Source: Gordionus sp. m RMFG-2023
Taxonomy: Eukaryota > Nematomorpha > Gordioida > Chordodea > Parachordodidae
Reading direction: 5' to 3'
Assembly (NCBI RefSeq): GCF_954871325.1
Contig: NC_088777.1
Coordinates: forward strand, 40,215,366 to 40,279,365
DNA: 64,000 nucleotides
Under the pieces are notes generated by a model, which saw only the letters and a program-made list of their open reading frames with translations, did not search any database and was not told where the DNA came from. Shown here piece after piece: positions 1-11,378 of the stretch. The stretch's first letter is position 1. Each line of letters begins with the position of its first letter. A program made the position numbers and the translations under genes.

Positions 1-1180
1 ACAATAGTATATTTATATTTTTGCCTGATTTCTTTCTTTGTCTAGGCTAACCCTTATCCCTCACATTGCTACCAAACATGATGAATCTTTTATTAAAGAT
101 AAGCAAAGAAAAAAATGGCGATTCAACAATCGCCTTACCCGTTCTAGAGTTACTGGTGGCCAAGATAATAAGGCACTGTGAACTCCTCTGGAGGTTTATT
201 TTGTTTTTTATCTAATGTTTCATATCTATATGTTTATTTTATACACCCAGTTGCCTCCAAATGATATTTCTATCACCACTACCACAATCCCTATGCCACA
301 TCTGCCTAATTTTTAACAAATAAAAGCATTTAATTCTACTATCATTTACCTCATTAGGAGTTATTATAAATAATACTTTATCCGATTCCCTAAGGAACTT
401 TCATGAATATTTAGAGAGTTGTTCAAACGTGAATGTGTAGTGCGGCCAATTTCATTAACATTATTAATGGGAAAATATGCGGTAGTTTTGTCATGGCCTT
501 TATAACAAAACTTACGACCGTTTTATGGTTGAGTTGACAATGTCGTTCATGATTCTATTTTAGAGGGGGATACCAAAACTGACACTTTGGCAGAAATATC
601 ATTTTGCGTTCTTTTTTTACCAGTAGCCCAGGGCCTCAGCTTTATCAGGACGCAATGGGTGTTGTACACTGCTTTGATAATCCGTCATTATTCATTACTT
701 TCACCTACAACCCTAAATGGGATGATATTATACATTCATTTTTCCTTCTGCAGACGACTGAAAGGATTTGCTCTTAATTTTACCAGACACACATAGTAAT
801 AATTATTCCTCATCATTTTTTAAAAAAATTACCTAAATTTATATGGCAAGAAAAACAAATTTCTTAAAAAATATATAAATAAATTGCATATAAGTTTCAT
901 TAGTATTGAATGGCATTTTTGTAATTTAAATAAATAGCATTTTTTTGTACTTAACAAAAGATATAGATAGCCCTTATCAAATTTTTTGATAAAAGGAGTT
1001 AACCCACTAATTGGTAAATCCGAGATTTCCCCTTCATGTGTTGATAAATTATTTAGAAATTTAACAATCTCCGGGTTTGGGAAATAGTTTTGAAACTTAA
1101 TATGAGATGGACTGGGCTTGAAAAATATTCCTCAAGATTAATATTTGCTTGCACCTGACTTGGGAATATCTTATACAAAT
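1..1180 (+). mobile_element. Helitron copy 1 (5' truncated by window), decayed
   Basis: A plus-strand Helitron remnant whose left end lies outside the window. After a splice-acceptor-like TCTAG at about 45 there is an open stretch (LTLIPHIATKHDESFIKDKQ and onward). At about 620-730 one frame reads LYQDAMGVVHCFDNPSLF followed by ITFTYNPKWDD, which matches the conserved Helitron Rep N-terminal region (family pattern L-Y-Q-D-A-M ... F-G-x-P-D-L-F-I-T-F-T-C-N-P-K-W). The same sequence recurs at 4860-5700. The stretch 970-1180 matches the 3' part of the second copy. Frames are interrupted, so no working RepHel is encoded here, and no helicase motifs are visible. Recognition rests on the Rep motif plus the 3' hairpin of copy 2. 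Confidence 0.75.
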
Positions 1181-2413
1181 TATTATGGTCATTGGTATTA
1201 TTACACAAATATAAGAACAGGTAAAATATCTAATAATAATTTATAAGATTAGCATAAAAAACTTTAATAAAAAATAACTTTATGTTCGGAATCATATTAA
1301 CTGAATTTCTATTAAAAATACTATCTGTCTAGGTATTTATTTGAATATTAAGTCATTTTGAACCTTTTTAACGTATGATTTGCATTTTGATTTTTAGTAT
1401 GTGAGGGGGGGGGGGGTCTAACCTTTGTGGCTACGCTAACCTACCATAGAGATAACCAATGTATTGTGATCTGTACAATTATTTGGTTGTGGGCTATTTG
1501 TAATCATCTTGCACCTACATGAGCAGTTGGGATAGTAACAGTTTGCATCCAATTTTTTTAAGTGGGGTAGGGAGTAGGCATTTAAGGGGAGGTTACTAGT
1601 AGTAGAATAAATTTATTTGGGGGGGGATGTTGGTTATCTATTAAATATTTAGATGAAATAGAGCAAATTGCTGTAAAAATTAATACTTTTATTATAGATT
1701 TTTATATAATACAATGATATTGCTAAATTCGACGAAATGCACACAATCATAGACATTATTTTCCAATATAATAATTTATGGATCACTTCCTGCTATCTTT
1801 TTAAATGTAATTTAAAAGGGTTTGAGATTCTATCAGTAAACTCATTCATGCCAAACAATGTACTATAATAATGCCTTCATTGTAAATGTTGGTTTTTAAT
1901 TATATTTATGTTCTAAAAAATAACTCTCTAATGTTAACAATATTTTGCTAGTTGCTAGTACAACATTAGTTTAAGTTATTATTCTTAAAATTTATGAAGG
2001 GAGTACCATTATATTAAAAAATGTTTTAGAGAGGGGTAGGTATAAGTTTTTGAGGTGGGTTTGCATCCAGCGTTCTGTCATGTAGACGCTGATAATCATC
2101 TTAGTCGTAAATATATGGCAATGGCAACTTTTATTTGTTCGTTGGATAAGAGATTGCCAAAGTTGTGTTTGCAAATGTTCTTCAATCATTCGTGTCCCCA
2201 TAGCTTTTTATCAGACTGAAGGAGTTGTATAGAGTCAAAGGAGGAAAATAGGTAATATGTTTGAGTTATAATGTACGAAATATGATACATTATAATTTAA
2301 AATAAAATAATATTTAATTAAAATTAGGTCATTGGACGTTCATCTATATAGCTTAAAAGAATACATTCAACACAATATATTCAAATCAATGATATTTATA
2401 TTATAATTTTCAG
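1181..2413. other. Intergenic AT-rich sequence with poly-G runs
   Basis: No gene was found on either strand. There is a run of twelve G at 1405-1416 and a shorter G-rich stretch near 1617-1626, notable in sequence this AT-rich. The open frame at 1992-2201 (minus) has no recognisable product and no codon or splice support. Confidence 0.5.
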
Positions 2414-2416
2414 ATG

Positions 2417-2519
2417 TCCTCACTACGTCATCGTGACGTCATGTCATCGCTACGTCATGTCATCGCTACGTGATGTCATCGCTACGTCATGTCATCGTTA
2501 CGTCATGTCATCGGTACGT
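2417..2519. repeat. 16-bp tandem repeat rich in TACGTCA/TGACGTCA
   Basis: About six copies of a 16-bp unit of the form TCATCGCTACGTCATG. The first copy contains the full palindrome TGACGTCA and the others the half site TACGTCA, which is the known CREB/ATF recognition sequence. The array is GC-rich compared with its surroundings. Whether it binds anything is unknown; it may simply be a minisatellite. Confidence 0.85.
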
Positions 2520-2689
2520 ATTTTTTTATTTATTTTTTATTTGTTGATTTTATTTATTTATTTTATACAAACAGATGATCCTATAACTCATATTTTCATG
2601 CACCATATTAAAACCAAAAAGTAATATATTATTTACTTAATATTACAAATTATTAATATTTTATATCTCTAGGCTTGGGAAATTTTTTT

Positions 2690-4330
2690 CAAAATTAATA
2701 CAACTGTAGGAGGCACTATATTAGGAAGCATATAATTAGGGAAGCATATAATTATAAAAAAATTTATCAAGCCCAGCAACCCTTAATAATTTGTAAAAGA
2801 TATTCCCATGTCCATTGATCAAGTCTTGAGTTTATACCAATGTTTATACATAGGAAAGTAATACATTATTTACTAAATATTACAAATTATTAAGATAACC
2901 CATCAAAAATGATGGGGAATGAGATTTTTATTCATTTTTTACGATAGTGTTAGCCTGTTCCAAGCTAACAATATTAGGAACCATATCATTATAAAAAGGT
3001 TTATCAAGCCCAGCTTAACCCTTAATAATTTGTAAAAGATATTCCCATGTCAGGTGCAAGCTATTATTAATTTTGAGATTCCAAACCCAGTCGTATCCAA
3101 TATAATTTTGAAAATTTTTTCCCACCTCGGAGATATTTAAATTTTTAATTGATTTATCATCACGTGAAGGGTAAATATCTCATTTATCAATTAGTTTAAA
3201 ATGTAAAAAAAAACATAAATAATATTAGAGCAGACCTTATTTTGTCATGATTCTCTTTTATACCAATGTCTATACATAGAAAAGTAATACTTTATTTACT
3301 AAACACTACAAATTATTAAGAAAGCCCATCAAAAATAACGGGGAATGAGATTTTTATTAGTGTCATGCCAGGTCCAAGCTCACAATATTAGGAAGCATAA
3401 AATTATTAAAAAGTTTATCCAGCCCTGCTCAACCCTTAATAATTTGTTAAAGATATTCCCATGTCAGGTGCAAGCTAATATAAATTTTGAGGTTCCAAGC
3501 CCAGTCGTTCGTATCCAATATAATTTTGAAAATTTTTCCCACCTCGGAGATAGTTAAATTTTTAATTGATTTATCATCACATGAAGGGGAATTATCTGAT
3601 TTACCAATTAGTTTAAGATGTAAAAAAAACATGTGAATTTCGTATTAAGGGAAACTGGGAAGGCCTGGGCAAATCACTTATTAGAGAATCATTACAAATA
3701 AAATAAAAATAACAGACTCTTATACTTTTTGGTAATATGATCAATTATAATTTTATATAAAAAATAAATTTTTGTTTATTATATAGGGTTATTGTAGCTT
3801 TTCGGATAAATTTAGTGTATGTCTTGCATTTCTCAAATTATTTGTCTATATTTTTGTTAAGTAAAAAAAATGCTATCTATTTAAATAACAAAAATGCTAT
3901 AAAACACTAATGAAACTTATATGCAAATTATATATATATTTTTTATTGACATATAAATTTAGGCTAATTTTTTTAAAAAATAATGAGGAATAATTATACA
4001 AATTATTAAGAAAGCCCATCAAAAATGACGGGGAATGAGATTTTTATTCATTTTTTACAATAGTGTCATGCCAAGTTCAAGCTCACAATATTAGGAAGCA
4101 TATAATTATAAAAATGTTTATTAAGCCCAGCTCAACCCTTAATAATTTGTAAAAGATATTACCTTGTCAGGTGTAAGCTAATATTAATTTTGAGGTTCCA
4201 TGCCCAGTCCTATCCAATATAATTTTGAAAATTTTTTCCCACCCAGGAGATAGTTAAATTTTTAATTAATTTATCATCACATGAAGGAGCCCAGCTCAAC
4301 CCTTAATAATTTGTAAAAGATATTCCCATA
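2690..4330 (-). mobile_element. Cluster of minus-strand Helitron 3' segments
   Basis: At least three partial copies lie in minus orientation, with 3' hairpins at about 2893-2921, 3317-3345 and 4010-4038, each a variant of the stem-loop CCCGTCATTTTTGACGGG seen intact at 6358-6375. Each hairpin is followed by the same body (the segment containing AGCCCAGCTCAACCC and the segment CAGGTGCAAGCTAATAT). The copy at 3300-3995 is the inverse of 5700-6385. The terminal CTAG has decayed to TTAA in these copies. No coding sequence remains. Confidence 0.7.
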
Positions 4331-4859
4331 TAAATAATTATATATTACAATATTTATTCTTATTCAATTAAATATTCTTAAGGTTCCTACCTTTTTTGAC
4401 AATACTCCTTTTTATTCTTTCAATAAAAAAATACTAAACGAGGTTTTCTATTTTTATGTTTATATTTATTCCAAAAAAAAATACATATTACGGTATTTAT
4501 ATATTATTTAAATTATTCTATACTTATTCACAAGGATCATATTTTTTTAAAAAAATTTGCCAATTGATCTCTCCGAATGATATTTTATTTTATTCCTACC
4601 TTATAAATTTAACTTTAGGATTATTTTATTTTTACTTTATAAAACTATCCCCATCTTATTTCCTCTTTATAATTGTTCAAATATTGATATATCAGCCATT
4701 AATAATGCACAAATGCAAAATATACCTTTAGAATATCATTTGATAAGTCCCCCCCCCCTCAAAAAAAATTTTTTTTAATGATATTCCTCCAACTAAATAT
4801 ATGCATCTAATATTGACCCATCTACTGGTTTACAGAATTTTAATGTTCGTTTTATTTCA
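4331..4859. other. AT-rich spacer upstream of Helitron copy 2
   Basis: No convincing gene. The open frame 4456-4731 is made of Phe, Ile, Tyr and Leu codons expected by chance in this composition. A run of ten C occurs at 4749-4758. A short coding-looking piece (DPSTGLQNFNVR) at about 4817-4853 may be an upstream Helitron exon. Confidence 0.4.
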
Positions 4860-6385
4860 ATAATATTGTTTATTTATATTTTTGCCTGATTTCTTTATTT
4901 GTCTAGGCTAACCCAACCTTAATTCCTCACATTGCTACAAAACATGATGAATCTATTAAAGATAATCAAAGAAAATAATGACGAATAAACAAACGCCTTG
5001 CCCGTTCTAGAGTTACTGGTAGCCAAAATAATATAAAACTGCGCTTGAAATTAACTCTTCTGGAGGTTTATTTATTTTTTTATTTTATGTTTTATATTTA
5101 TATGTTTATTTTATTTTCACCCAGTTGCCTCCAAATGATATTTCTATCACCACTACCACAATCCCTATGCCACCTCTGCCTATTTTTTAACAAATATAAG
5201 CATTCAATTCCGTACTATCTTCACTCCGATTCTCTGAGAAACATTCATGATTATTTAGAGGAATGTTCAAACTTGAATGTGCAGAGGCCATTTTAACTTT
5301 ATTAATGGAAAAATATGCAGTATTTCTGTCGTGGCCTTTATAACAATTCTTACTACCTTTTTATGGTTGAGTTAACATTGTCGTTCATGATTCTATTTTA
5401 GAGGGGGCTACCAATGCTGACATTGACAGAAATATCATTTTGCGTTCTTCTTATACCAGTATCCCAAGGCATAGGCATATGACTCATCTTTATCAGGACG
5501 TATTGTGTTTTGTACACTGCTTTGGTAATCCGTCATTACTTTTATCTACAACCCTAAATGATATGAAATTGTACATTAATTATTTCCAGACAACCTTCTA
5601 GATTTATTTTGTCGCTTTTTCCATCAAGAATAAAAATGTCACCAAGGATCTGCTCTTAATTTTATCAAATACACAACACAATAATTATTCCTCATTATTT
5701 TTTAAAAAAATTAGCCTAATTTTATGTCAATAAAAAATATTTTCTTAAAAAATATATATATATAATTTGCATATAAGTTTCATTAGTGTTTAATGGCATT
5801 TTTGTTATTAAATAGATAGCATTTTTTTACTTAACATAAAATATAGACAAATAATTTGGGAAATGCAAGACATACATTAAATTTATCCGAAAAGCTACAA
5901 TAACCTTATATAATAAACAAAAATTTATTTTTTATATATAATTATAATTGATCATATTACCAAAAAGTATAAGAGTCGGTTATTTTTATTTTATTTGTCA
6001 TGATTCTCTAATAAGTGGTTTGCCTAGGCCTTCCCAGTTTCCTTAATACGGAATTCACATGTTTTTTTACATCTTAAACTAATTGGTAAATCAGATAATT
6101 CTTCATGTGATGATAAATCAATTAAAAATTTAACTATCTCCGAGGTGGGGAAAAATTTTCAAAATTATATTGAATACGACTGGGCTTGGAACCTCAAAAT
6201 TTATATTAGCTTGCACCTGACATGTGAATATCTTTAACAAATTATTAAGGGTTGAGCTGGGCTGGATAAACTTTTTAATAATTATATGCTTCCTAATATT
6301 GTGAGCTTGGATCTGGCATGACATCTATCGTAAAAAAAATGAAAAAAATCTCATTCCCCGTCATTTTTGACGGGCTTTCTACTAG
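4860..6385 (+). mobile_element. Helitron copy 2 with intact 3' end
   Basis: Direct repeat of 1-1180. The frame at 5401-5610 reads RNIILRSSYTSIPRHRHM and then THLYQDVLCFVHCFGNPSLL, matching the Helitron Rep N-terminal block. The 3' end is canonical: an 18-nt perfect hairpin (CCCGTC, five T, GACGGG at 6358-6375), ten bases later CTAG (6382-6385), and then T, as expected for insertion between A and T. Known Helitrons replicate by rolling circle and make no target duplication. The Rep region is interrupted and no helicase domain is seen, so the copy is a non-autonomous or decayed derivative. The 5' TC end was not identified. Confidence 0.82.
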
Positions 6386-7499
6386 TATATATAAATAACC
6401 ATTGATTCAAATCTTACTATAATATTTATTTAATTAAAGTAACATTTTTGATCTCGCTTTATTTATAATTTTCTTAGTCAAATTAAAATAGTATCATATA
6501 ATGCTAAATTAATATATATATAATTATTCATTATAGAATATAAAAATAGATTCGTTTTAAATCATCAAATCCCAATCGCCTTGTGTTTCTATCATATGGC
6601 CATGGAAACTATAAAAGCTAAAATTTAATATAATTTAAAATTAAAATAATTTACATTTCTATTTCAATATAAAAATTTAGATACAATGGAAACAAAAAGC
6701 TATGCAAGCAACATGATAATATGGGGATTTGATGCATATACAATGGAAACAAATATAGTCAAACGATATGATTAAGATGATTTCATAAACAAATAATTCT
6801 TTTTTAGTATTGGTATGATATTTAAAAATTTATCAGTAACTTATTTAAAATTAATTAAAATAGAGTGCCCAATATGGGATAAACATAATATAAAAAATCT
6901 ATAGAAGAAATAAAAATTTATTTTGCTAGATAATTCAGAACATTACTAAATAAAATACATAGATTACTTCATATTTAAAAATTAATGATATGAAAATTTT
7001 AGTAATTTTAGCTAAATTAAAATTATTTCTTGAAGTAAAACTTATAGAAGATGGAAAGGTAGAGAAAAAGAACTTAAATACTACGTCATATATATTATAT
7101 ATATATATAATTATTAATATCAAAGAAATAAATATTTTTATTATAATAATTATAAAATTAACGAAAACAACATAATTATTAAATTTGTTATAACGTTATA
7201 TTAACTATATTTTTAATTAATATTTTCACGACTTTTGAATATATTCTAGATTTTTTATTCTTTTACTTTAGGAAATCACATAATAATCAAATAGAATAGG
7301 TTTACTTTCCTTATATAACTATCAGAAATAATAATAAAAAAAATTGAAATTTCTAAATAGTTATAATTTCTTCGATTAATTCCTAGAAATATAATAAAAA
7401 TCGATATCATAAATAATTATGATTTATTAAAATATAACTATCAATTAATTCCGAGAAATAGAAATATAATAATCGATATTATAAATATTCTAGAAAAGA
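6386..7499. other. AT-rich intergenic sequence, no gene seen
   Basis: Very AT-rich, with simple runs such as TATATATAT. The overlapping short frames near 6935-7175 on both strands are low complexity and not supported as genes. Confidence 0.5.
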
Positions 7500-7975
7500 A
7501 AATTATAAATTCTTCGAAAATCATAATTTATCATCACCCTTTTTAAACGTGGTCCCATCTGCCCCGAATTTGGTCCTTATGTCTCTTCTATCAACCTCTA
7601 GCAGTGTCCACCGCGACCGGGCTACTATTGTTCCCTTGGTCCATTTTACTTTAACATTATTTATTTATGTCCTTACCAGAAGTCCGGAAAAAGATTGAAC
7701 CTTCTGTTCTGCTATTTATTAAAGAGTAAAATCTTTTTTGATTTCTCTTGTCTCCATAATCATTTCCAGATAGATTCTGGCATTTAGTCTAATCATAATT
7801 TTGACCGGTGTCTCTCCCATTGTTGAATACTCCATGTTTCTGTACGCCAACAAAAAATTATTTAATCTCTCATATTTGTTGGTGGCGGTCTTTTTCCTCA
7901 TGACCTTTATCACCTTTCTTACCATTCGTTTCGCCTCACCTTTTGAACTTGAATGATATGGAGGAGTATTTAAAT
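7500..7975 (-). mobile_element. Ty3/gypsy-type retrotransposon integrase fragment (fossil)
   Basis: The minus strand carries a GC-richer block whose translation resembles the C-terminal part of a Ty3/gypsy integrase: the YHSSSKGEAKR, FLLAYRNMEYSTMGETP and VKWTKGTIV signatures correspond to the family's Y-H-P-x-S-N-G-x-A-E-R, L-L-x-Y-R-x-T-P-H-x-T-T-G-x-S-P and C-terminal barrel. No LTRs were found on either side, so this is a fragment. It is broken, with several breaks, and looks old. Confidence 0.75.
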
Positions 7976-8188
7976 TTCTTTTTTTTTTAATATATGTTTT
8001 CTAGAAAATTTAAGGTTCATATTTTTAAAGCCAATTATAGAAAGAGAGTTTGATTATTTCGATTGATAATATATATTGCTAATTATTATGTTTATTTAAT
8101 GCACTTTTTGGATAAGAATTAATCCACATCAAGCCTTCACCAGGAAAAGACTATGGTTAGGATTAAAATAACTGTGATGAGAGTTAGG

Positions 8189-8872
8189 TTAGCGAAGGTC
8201 AACGGTCCGGTCCTATCGGTCTTAGACCGGATCCGTCAGATTGACGGATCTATCATTTTTGAGGAGCACAGTCCTGACAGATCTTTTATTATTTAAGTTT
8301 GCGTTACTATTCAATTAAATAATTTTTTACCTAATTTTTTCGTATATTTTATTTTAAGTTATTTTTCTAGAGGAATTATTTTAGTTTGTGAATTTTTAGT
8401 TGATTTTTATTTTCCAATATGAAAGCAATGACATATATAATACCTAGACTGACGATTCATTTACATCAATGCAAATCAGCCGGAGACTCCATCTTGGTTA
8501 CACTAATCATTATTAAAATTTTAAACGAGTGCCTAATTTATTCCTATATCTGATGCTAACTTTATTAAAGAATTACCAGATCATCGAGATAATAAGGAAG
8601 CAAATTATCAGTTTAATAATAGTTTTTAACATGAGAATAATTACTATATGTGTTACCAAAATGGCGGGTCCAGCTGATTTGCTTTTAACGACGCTTAAAA
8701 ATACATTTTAATGAATGTATCGTCAGTCTAGGTATTATATATGTCATTGTATGAAAGCCATAAATTTCTCGAAGTAGCATTTTACTTATAGTCCTCAATA
8801 AACAAGAGTTAAATTAGGTAAATACGAAAATATTTTTAATAACAAAAAAATAAAAAGACTGGTACAAAAAAA
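8189..8872 (+). mobile_element. hAT relic of the TAGTGAAGGTCA family
   Basis: Starts with TAGCGAAGGTCAACGGTCC, close to the terminal repeat of the complete hAT at 55862-58498. Its interior matches the 3' and 5' subterminal parts of that element (for example the segment TTACTTATAGTCC). The middle is deleted and the right terminal repeat is missing or truncated after AAAAAGACTGGTAC. A 324-bp MITE sits inside it at 8426-8749. Confidence 0.7.
8426..8749. mobile_element. 324-bp MITE with ~36-bp inverted repeats and 8-bp TSD
   Basis: Nearly perfect terminal inverted repeats beginning CAATGACATATATAATACC, ~36 bp long, flanked by the direct repeat TATGAAAG at 8418-8425 and 8750-8757. An 8-bp duplication fits hAT (also P or Merlin); the CA start favours hAT. 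No coding capacity. It is inserted in the hAT relic 8189-8872, so it is the younger of the two. Confidence 0.9.
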
Positions 8873-9019
8873 ATAATAAAAACACAATTTTATTTATTAT
8901 ATTTGTATTTCAAAATTTCTGTCTAATTCCTATCCTTCTTCTTTTTAATTATATATTTTTGGCCCTATTGTTTTTGTTTATTTCAAACATGTATATAAAA
9001 AAAAATAAGTGATTATTTA

Positions 9020-9900
9020 TTATTCGATTTGTCTCTTTTTTTCTGTTATAATTTTAAATTGATCGTCTAAGTTTAATATCATCCTTTTCCTTATGAACTG
9101 AAGGAATTTAGGAATCGAATTAAACAAACTTTTATTATATTTAAGTAAAATGGCTGACTTTTATAATTAAAATATATTTTTATATAGATATTCAATTAGT
9201 GATATATATAGTATGCTTAATTATTTAACAAGACAAAAATTAAAATGTCAATTTTTTCGCCCTTTTTACCTTATACAAATGTTACTAGAAGCCCTAACTT
9301 GAAAGGTTGAAAAATTCGTAGAAAAATATTTTAATATATGTTTGCAGAGAAAATAATAAGGGGACTTATGTTCGCGAAGTTTTGCATAAACATCATCAAT
9401 AATAAATCTAAGTTTTTTTAAGTTCAGGCAATATTGCTATCATACGATTAATTACCTCCTTATCACTTAGCATAAATATAATGATAGGTTTCATTTTATG
9501 ATTTAAGTATTAACAACTATCGAAAATGGAATAAAACCGCAAGTTTTCAGTTGTATTATTGAAATTTTGTAACAAGTCTGAATTTGGATCATTCAAAGGT
9601 CTGCTAAGATAGTGAAAACTCCAGTAATAATTAAAAGATATCTATGATTTAGGTACATGTTCTGGGAACATAAATCGCTCACAACCGGTCTTGTTTTGAA
9701 ATGTGATTATTTCTGAAAGCGAGAAGGGATTGTCAAATGCTCAAACAGGACTTGTGTCGTGCAAAGTATAGAAAAGAGAAAACTTTCCAAAAAGGTACAG
9801 ATAGGTTGCAGATGGCAATAGTCATGGTTAGATCTGAAATCACTTTTTGAAAACTAAACCGAACTTTCAACCAAAATTAAGGACCAATCCGATTTTATTT
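9020..9900 (-). other. Coding-looking blocks of an unidentified minus-strand gene
   Basis: Several open stretches with balanced amino-acid use lie in order on the minus strand: one at about 9740-9820 (ICNLSVPFWKVFSFLYFARH in one frame), one at 9655-9740 (FDNPFSLSEIITFQNKTG), one at 9500-9600 (RPLNDPNSDLLQNFNNTT), one at 9265-9500 (MLSDKEVINRMIAILPEL, then FIIDDVYAKLREHKSPYY after a one-base shift in a run of seven A), and a last one at 9022-9160 (SLFNSIPKFLQFIRKRM) closed by TAA. Good acceptors are present (TCGCTTTCAG), but I could not settle one consistent splice model. It may be a gene with tiny introns or a decaying gene. The product was not recognised. Confidence 0.3.
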
Positions 9901-10774
9901 TGCGTTTAAATAGAAACATAGAGCAAAATATCATTATTATAAAATTGAAAATTTACATTTATTTTCAAATATCGAAATAAAAAGACAAGGTGGCACAACA
10001 ATAAAAATTCGTTTATTTAATAAAAGAATAATATCAGCTTTATTAAGAGATTAGATTAAAAATTATCTTTTTTAAATATTGCATTTTTAGCTTTAATATA
10101 TTTCTATTACTAAGCCACCTTCTTTGGAAAATCATCATTAATTAGATTTGTGTATGAATAGAATTAAACTACTCATTATTGTTTAAATTTAACTTGATTA
10201 TTACAAAAAAGATATAATAAATTTAAAATATATAATTTTGCTCTAAGTCCAGACCTGACTGAACCGTAGACCGATTGCAAGAATTAATACAAGGGACCGC
10301 AGCTAAATATCAAACCAGGATGGTTTGATCTAAATCATAATCCAAACCGAGGAAATTAACCAGTATTTATTCTATGCAGACCTTAAAAGTCGCATAAATA
10401 ACAATGTAACTCCATGTTTCTGAAGAATCAGTTGATATAACATACTTATTGATTATAAAACTTAGGAAATTGAATCATATGAGTATTGTAGATGAAGAAT
10501 GAGGTTGCCGAACTACACACCTCACAATGGAAAAGAAAACCTATGAAGCGCTCAATAAAAGAGAAAATAAAATATTAAATAGGAAACATAGTCTTCCCAT
10601 ATTTTGGAAATAAATAGTATAATATTGTTTCTTAATACATTTATGGTTTCATGTTGTTTATTGCTTAATGTGATTATGGAATTGAGGCTTACTATATTTA
10701 ATTGATTTTTAAATAAAGTAACGTAACAATCATTCGTAATTATTATCATTGTAAAATATTTATTTCCAAAGAAT
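9901..10774. other. AT-rich spacer with degenerate repeat remnants
   Basis: No gene seen. The stretch 10240-10390 has the look of an old hAT-type MITE end (CCAGACCTGACTGAACCG) resembling sequence at 16330-16440, but no matching terminal repeat or target duplication was found. Confidence 0.35.
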
Positions 10775-11378
10775 ATGTTGTTATTTTTATGGATTAAATA
10801 TGGCCTAGCAACGTATGATTTAAATAAGCATGAAATTTTATTCGTATTTAATCACCTTGAAAACACTGAATGTGTGAAACTTTATGAATTAATAACTAAT
10901 TTGACGAGATGGACGGATATTGAATGCTTAAAAAATTTACAAAATTGGTATTTTATGCCATTGTTACACATATATGGACATTTAAATTTTAGGAATAAAA
11001 ATAGCAAAAATGAGTCATTTTACGTATTGTATGATAATTTAATAAAAATAGGAAGAAAGGATATAGCTACTAAATTATCGGAGTATGTATTTCACGAAAA
11101 GGCATACAATGTAGAAAAATATTTATTTCATGAATTCGAGGCACAAGTGTCCACAACGAATAGTATAAACAAATATTTAGTATATTATAATCTTTAAAAT
11201 ATACTTAGGTGTTAGTGAAGAAATGATTACAATATCCCTATCCGAATACTATAAAAAAGATTTAGTTTCACACCCGTTTAAGAACATACTTGAAGAGTCC
11301 GCCTCAATTTTTATTGCATTTAACATTTTGGTAGTTGTCATTATTATAATGGCATTATGCTTTTCCAAAAAATATTAA
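10775..11378 (+). CDS. Death-fold-like, C-terminally membrane-anchored protein (2 exons)
   Basis: Exons 10775-11162 and 11209-11378 are joined by a 46-bp intron (GTATAA...ACTTAG) that keeps the frame, giving 185 aa. Without splicing the first frame stops just inside the intron region. Residues about 20-110 are helical in character and end in VLYDNLIKIGRKDIATKL, which resembles the last helix of death domains (family pattern L-x-x-L-x-x-I-G-R-x-D-L-A-x-x-L). The C-terminus has one membrane segment (IFIAFNILVVVIIIMALCF) followed by SKKY, the layout of a tail-anchored protein. If the death-domain reading is right it would act in an adaptor or apoptosis-type pathway at a membrane. That is inference; I did not recognise an orthologue. 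The frame stays open upstream of the chosen ATG back to a stop at 10724, with no other ATG. AATAAA overlaps the stop codon. Confidence 0.6.

Noticed and set aside
587-796. 69-aa plus-strand open frame at the left edge
   Set aside because: It overlaps the Helitron Rep motif in a neighbouring frame; the frame itself is not the conserved one for its first part, so it is treated as part of the Helitron remnant.
9245-9419. Plus-strand two-exon mini-gene starting MSIFSPFLPYTN with a 42-bp intron
   Set aside because: Splice sites are acceptable, but the opposite strand carries a longer and better coding frame over the same bases.
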